Source: Lepraria neglecta
Taxonomy: Eukaryota > Ascomycota > Lecanoromycetes > Lecanorales > Stereocaulaceae
Assembly (NCBI GenBank): GCA_033220425.1
Contig: JASNWA010000001.1
Coordinates: 1-64,000, forward strand
DNA length: 64,000 nt
Reading direction: 5' to 3'
Positions 59,180 to 64,000 of the stretch are shown here, in pieces. The translations under genes were made by a program, and so were the position numbers. The first letter of the stretch is position 1, and each line of letters begins with the position of its first letter. The notes under the pieces are model-generated. The model was not told where the DNA came from and ran no database searches. It saw only the letters and a list, made by a program, of their open reading frames with translations.

Positions 59180-62100
59180 CGCTATTGCTTAGCTAGAAAT
59201 ATCTAGCTTATTCATACGCCTATTGCCTCGTTATGTTATCTCTGCTCTGTTTGAATAATACCTTCTGATCTACTCTATGTTCATCGTCCGTAATGAAGTA
59301 GTAGTTGTACGTCTTTGGATTTCGCTGAGATAACCGAACTACCCGCCTATCGTACTGAATATTATAGAATTGTATCCAGTCTGTATCTATATTCATACTT
59401 CTGAATGTATGGGTCAGGGTAATACTAGTTCCAAGGATACGTTTCGTAGAGATAAGGAAGCGCTTGTCATCCTCTTCTTGGAATGGCTGTATATATAACT
59501 TATCTCGCTTCTCGGAAGGTACGGTCGAGCTATACTATAGCCATTTACTAGGAAAATGCTTTTTAAACCAATAGAGCAAGGTTAGTACGAGGTCAAGGTG
59601 GAATAGCGGAAGAGATGTAGACTTACTACCGCCAGAATGTATGCGATGACAGGAGAACTGGTGAATATAACCAGTTTCTCTGGTCGCCCGTAGATGTCTT
59701 CCCCCAGCAAGCCGATTAACTCTTTGAGTTTCACTAACTTCGGTGTATTACTGGTGAGTTTATCGATATGTTTAGTATAAATACTATCCAGCGGTATCTT
59801 GGCCCAATTCTGTGTCAGGCTAGCCAACTCTGTAAAATCTGTGCGACCCTTTCCGCCGTTATATGAAGGCCCCCCTTTAAGCTCGTCCTGAGTAAGAGTG
59901 AGGTGGTTACGCCGAGAGAATTCTAGAAGGCTTGGGACAATAGTGGCAGCGCGTAGCTTATGGGCGCGTTTGAAGTAGTTGTTGATCGCTGGCGTAGGTA
60001 TCTCCTTGCTAGCCTTGCGAGCAATTGCGTATTCTCTGGCATATTCGGCTTTTGCTACGTCTTGGATCCTCTGATCCTCGGCGCGAAGAGCTGCCTTTTA
60101 CTCTGGATTAAGTAAGTATATAATATGACGAGTCTTGTGCGGAGGTAGCTTAATAAGCTCGGTGGTCCTATTAATATCTGTAGTTATAGGCGTCCGCTTG
60201 ATTTCGATAGAGTTTAAGATAGCCTTTATATCTGCGATATTCTTGTTATTCTCGCTCTTATTAACCGGATTCTTTCGCTTTCGGTAGCTAGCGGTTAGTT
60301 TCCTAACAACCTCGACTTCGTCGTAAGTTATATATTGATACTCTTTAACGGCGTACCACCAAGGCTGCTCGATCATACAGATTATAGCTGAGTAGTTAGT
60401 CAGGTCGCGTGTCTACGGTATAGCGGAGAAACCCTATACCCAGGGCAAAGATGATCGGTATGTTTTTATACGCCGATTATCTATAGTATTCTACTCGTTC
60501 TCGTTATCCTCTGGTATTTTTACTAGGACTCGGGTACTAATCTCATCCTTGATGCCAAGGACTATCTTGGGATATTCACCCTTTACTGTCCTTATCTTAT
60601 GGAACTCGTTAATAAAGATCTAGCCGATACGGAAGTTGTAGACGAATGGATACTCAGAGTCCTGTAGTACTTCCTTGATATGCCTATTATATAAGCCCTT
60701 AGTCGTAAGGAGTAGAATATACTCCTGTCCAGGTTTGGGTTTTCTATCCTTTTCATATCGAAGTAGTTCAGCATTTTCCGATGTGAGTGGGGTAGCGTTA
60801 ATATTATTGTATATTTTGCCTGTATAGGCATAGAAGCACCGTAGCTTCAATGTTGGATATTGAGTGTCGATTATCTTCGTCTACTCTTGTAACTAGTTGC
60901 CTATCACTTTCGCTGGTATAATAACAAGAATAATACCTTGCTTCGGTACGCTAGTTAAATAGGCGGCGCTTTTCTCGATACACGGATAACCGATATCCCA
61001 TTTATTAGTAGAGGGACATATATTATTACCGCTCTATACCTTTAATTTCGAGGGTGGGAGATACTTAGTATAATAGATTGACGCTTTAAACTGTTCGAGA
61101 TTTTTATAATCCTACTTGCGTATTTCGAAAACCTCGCGCTATCGCAAGGAGAGTTAATACTCGAGGATATATATGATAAAAATCGTCAGAGTCTAGTTCG
61201 AGTCGGATATCAGTATTGTCCGAGTCGATAGCAGGTTTTATTAAAAGCTAGGAATAGATACGAACCTTGCTAAAGCCGGGATCGTCCCTATTAATGCCCC
61301 CCCCTGCTAGTAAGCACGCCGGCGTATCCAAGCAGCGCAGTAGAGTTGATGAATATATGGTGTAATCTTTTTTATCTTGCCGTTAGGGGCTATAATGGAT
61401 AATAACCTACGGAGGGTTCGTGTGTTCTTAATAGACTGGTTTCCCTTCTGCAGTTGGAATAATAACTCTATGTACTACTACGTTTTCTGAGACCATTACG
61501 GACGGTCCTCTACCTTGGTTATATTAACGCTAGGGTAGTATTTAGTAGTGAGCAAATAATAAGGTAGAGGCTGAAGTACTTATATCCTGTCGCGATCCTC
61601 CTGTTCTAACGCCTCTATATCTTTCGTAGCTACTCTAGCTGCTACTACCCTACCTATCTCGATATTATATGACCCTAGAGTCCTGCCTATATGGGCCTTA
61701 TTGATCTGTAACGCCTTCTGCTCGTCCTTATCTATCAAATCCCCTTCCTTTCTATTATTCTCTTCCTTATTATTTGTACCGCTACTACTATCCGAGCTAG
61801 AGCTAATATCTATAGGCTCCTTTAGATTCCCGGTAGACGGACTAGTATACTTATTAGTAAGAAGGGAAGGATCGACGAAAGGCTTTAGGGTAGAGGGTTT
61901 GGTGGAAGAGGCAGCAGGGTCTTTGCCTGGAGGATCCTGTGTGTTAGGGGTTTTCCCTTTAGGTCCTGCCGCAAGAGAAGAATGTTTTAAGCGGTGGGAG
62001 AGGGTAAAACTGCCTCGGTAAGGTTGATTTGGATGGGCCGTATTGCCCTCGATGGATACTATTACACCTGTCAGTTAATATCCTGACCATTAATTGACGT

Positions 62101-62950
62101 GGTATGACTGACGGAGTGCCCCTCGCACGACATAAAGCTCGTAGCGCCGGTAACCACGTGAATACATGTCGCGGATAGCATTTTGTAGATCTTCGTTTGT
62201 AGTTACCTCCATAATCCTATTGGATATATAGATGAGGGTGCTCCCCCGGGCATCATCTTCGGCGGTCCAGAATTTCTTGGTTTCTAGGAACTGGATCAGA
62301 GTATCGTAACTGAGTTGGTCCCAGAGCTGGTTGGCGTTAGTGAGCGAAGTATCACGTATGATATACCGTAGTTGGACAAGATGGAATTTATCATCGCGCG
62401 TATAACCGATTCTAAGGATGATATAAGGCGGGTAGGTGTCGTCTAGGGCTAGAGCTGGTGCGAAGAATGGTCCAGTGTAATCGGGTTACTCAGTACAGGT
62501 ATTATCGTGTCTGGGCTTTTTTGAACTGAACGAGTTGTGAGACTCCTCTAAGGGTCGTTTGCTAGTACGTCGGTTGGCTACTCTAGGTACTTCATTAAGT
62601 AGTCTTGCGAATATACGTATTACTTCGTCTCTGAAAGGTAGTGTATGGTCGGGTAGAATGAAGTTAGTGGTAACGGAGTTGAGGACCTTGGTGAAGTCCT
62701 GGCCAGAACCTCGAAGATTTTCGCCCTAAATAGCGGTACCCCGCAGGCGGTCTTCAAGCACTTGACGGAGGGCATTGAACAAGCTATTACTGTACCGTAA
62801 GCCTCTACGGACATTGGGGAGGTTCTATGGGATTCCAGGCGGATTGCCAGACTTTGGCCTGCCAATAAGCGTATAGAAATTGGCCTCGGTTGGCGCAGGC
62901 TCTGGCGTCATATCGACCTGAGGGTCGATCAGAGAAGGACCGGCTATATT
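59180..62950 (-). pseudogene. SNF2-like helicase gene, copy 2
   Basis: The minus-strand reading from about 62950: PTEANFYTLIGRPKSGNPPG, RIFARLLNEVPRVANRRTSK, then a Ser/Thr/Lys-rich linker, NIEIGRVVAARVATKDIEAL, PSVNITKVEDRPWWSQKT, then helicase text: KPGQEYILLLTTKGLYNRHI, a motif II-like NEFHKIRTVKGEYP (DEFHE in relatives), GIKDEISTRVLVKIPEDNEN, a GTPW-like site now changed, then KLVIFTSSPVIAYILAVVSL and a motif VI-like QYDRRVVRLSQRNPKTYNYY near 59320. These fit a Rad5/SNF2-type ATPase family repeated in fungal accessory regions. About fifteen or more stops, mostly TAG/TAA. The P-loop was not seen. Confidence 0.65.
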
Positions 62951-63859
62951 AGATAATGTTGTAGATGATTCTGACGCGTCTATAATAAGAAGAATAATGA
63001 TAGGACGAATAAAATAGGGAGAAGTTAAGGATTCTTCGCTGAGTTGGAGGGATAAAGCAGGTAATACGACTAGTAGGGTCTATACCGGGTTTTTATTCAC
63101 AACAGCGATTGGTCGGTAGTCAGTGAATATAATACCAGTAAGGTAAATATATTACGAAATAGTTCAACACTTAATGCAATTAGGCGATATAGACCCTTCT
63201 CTGTAGAATAGCACGTCGGAGTAGTTATAAGCAGGTAAGTTTAGCCGTCGAAAGATTGAAAGCAGCGAGCTTTAATATAATAGATAAAGATATTGATTGA
63301 AAGCGGAACTTATGTATATACAGTGCGTAGAAAGCGAACAGCTGATTTCAAACGTACTGCATCTAGCTTTATACTTAATACCCAATGTCTAGTAAAGATA
63401 GAGTGTCAAAACTTATTATCTGCTCGTAAAGATTGATTAGATTTCTTCTTCCGTTCTTCGAAATGTAAGTCTTAATCAAGTACTCTGTTATAAAAACAAT
63501 CCAAGTTCGACTCGGACGTACATTTTGGTAACAGGGGTATGTACCGCAAGGTTTGTGACCAATTATATTTCCTAATGAGATAAGTAACCGGGGCGTTTAT
63601 TAAATATATCGTACAGAAAGAAAATCCCCTTAAACCATCTATTAATCAACGCCTTCTATAGGATGATACTCTACTGTATATATATTGTAATTTGATTGAT
63701 AGTAACGGTTAAAAACAGGCTATGTGAGGCGACGTGAGGATAGATTTATCCTAACCTATAGCGGGTTAGCTTGAAGGATCTAGTAGCGAATATGTTTACT
63801 GATACCTGCCTGGACGCGTTGATCTCGATAATAACACCTCTATATTACGCCCGAGCCAG
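62951..63859. other. Degraded spacer
   Basis: 62960-63100 resembles 57450-57560 (upstream flank of the other helicase copy). After that nothing was recognised. Confidence 0.4.
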
Positions 63860-64000
63860 ATGGATCGACAGTGTAAACGTTACCAGAAGCAGTGCAGCAG
63901 CGGAAGCGGCCTAACTAGGCATCTACCACGCTGTAAGGGCCGGGACCCCAATTGGACGCGCAGGAGACAGGTACGCCTCGACGAAGATGAAGTCGAGGGC
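63860..64000 (+). CDS. Start of a zinc-finger reading frame, runs off the window
   Basis: ATG at 63860 opens 47 codons without a stop: MDRQCKRYQKQCSSGSGLTR, then HLPRCKGRDPNW, an Arg-rich stretch and an acidic end. The C...C-x(n)-L-x-x-H-x3-C pattern resembles the single finger at the N-terminus of some fungal DNA transposases (for example Plavaka-type) and of C2H2 proteins. A Tyr sits where a Cys is usual, possibly from G-to-A damage. The rest lies outside. Confidence 0.4.
   Translation, partial: MDRQCKRYQKQCSSGSGLTRHLPRCKGRDPNWTRRRQVRLDEDEVEG

Noticed and set aside
1-64000. tRNA and rRNA genes
   Set aside because: I looked for cloverleaf-like and rRNA-like sequence by eye and saw none. 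A dedicated scan was not possible.

Overview
This window looks like an accessory, probably subtelomeric or repeat-rich, segment of a filamentous ascomycete (Pezizomycotina, probably Sordariomycetes). The reasons are short spliceosomal introns of 45-75 bp, fungal gene families (HeLo, NACHT, NB-ARC, PNP and NWD-type NLR-like proteins, DUF3723, FluG/DUF3435-type C2H2 segments, telomere-linked-helicase-like coding sequence), fungal Ty3/gypsy and DIRS retroelements, and pervasive C-to-T / G-to-A damage of the repeat-induced point mutation (RIP) kind. Most stops are TAG or TAA where relatives have CAG, CAA or TGG, and His or Cys codons have become Tyr. Almost no host gene here is intact, so the window reads as a gene and transposon graveyard with a few young insertions.

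Layout. 1-7270: a young Ty3/gypsy chromovirus on the minus strand with 452-bp LTRs, gag and pol. Between pol and its 3' LTR it carries an oppositely oriented five-exon gene that looks complete (Cys-rich cluster, acidic run, basic tail). 7271-8940: RIP-damaged telomere-linked-helicase-like coding sequence. 9028-9510: three 172-bp tandem repeats, increasingly mutated rightwards. 9511-10754: DNA whose + strand has almost no C. 10755-18240: two inverted copies of an unclassified DNA element that share end sequence, gene order and an intron. Each copy has a stem-loop at the same subterminal place, and the stem is kept by paired changes. 18241-20000: NB-ARC/TPR gene interrupted by that element. 20723-29049: HeLo-NACHT-ankyrin-ZZ gene with 51 near-identical 33-residue ankyrin units. 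29290-32167: PNP-NB-ARC-TPR gene. 32974-33866: PD-(D/E)XK-like protein. 36276-36990: protein kinase-like fragment. 37600-39340: DUF3723 gene. 39806-40048: FluG/DUF3435-type C2H2 tail. 41520-45400: NWD-NACHT-WD40 gene with nine near-identical WD units. 46890-51070: DIRS-like retroelement inserted into G-less DNA. 51655-54401: unrecognised minus-strand gene relic. 55480-57450 and 59180-62950: two copies of a SNF2-like helicase gene. 63860-64000: start of a zinc-finger reading frame that leaves the window.

How they fit together: four different NLR-like (STAND) architectures lie within about 27 kb, mixed with kinase, PD-(D/E)XK and DUF3723 relics. This resembles the fungal non-self-recognition repertoire accumulating next to mobile DNA. 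Repeat arrays inside the NLR genes (ankyrin, WD40, TPR) are internally almost identical at DNA level, which feeds concerted evolution and also makes them RIP targets. The gypsy and DIRS elements are much less damaged than their surroundings, so they arrived after most of the RIP.

All family names come from recognising protein motifs by eye. No search was run.
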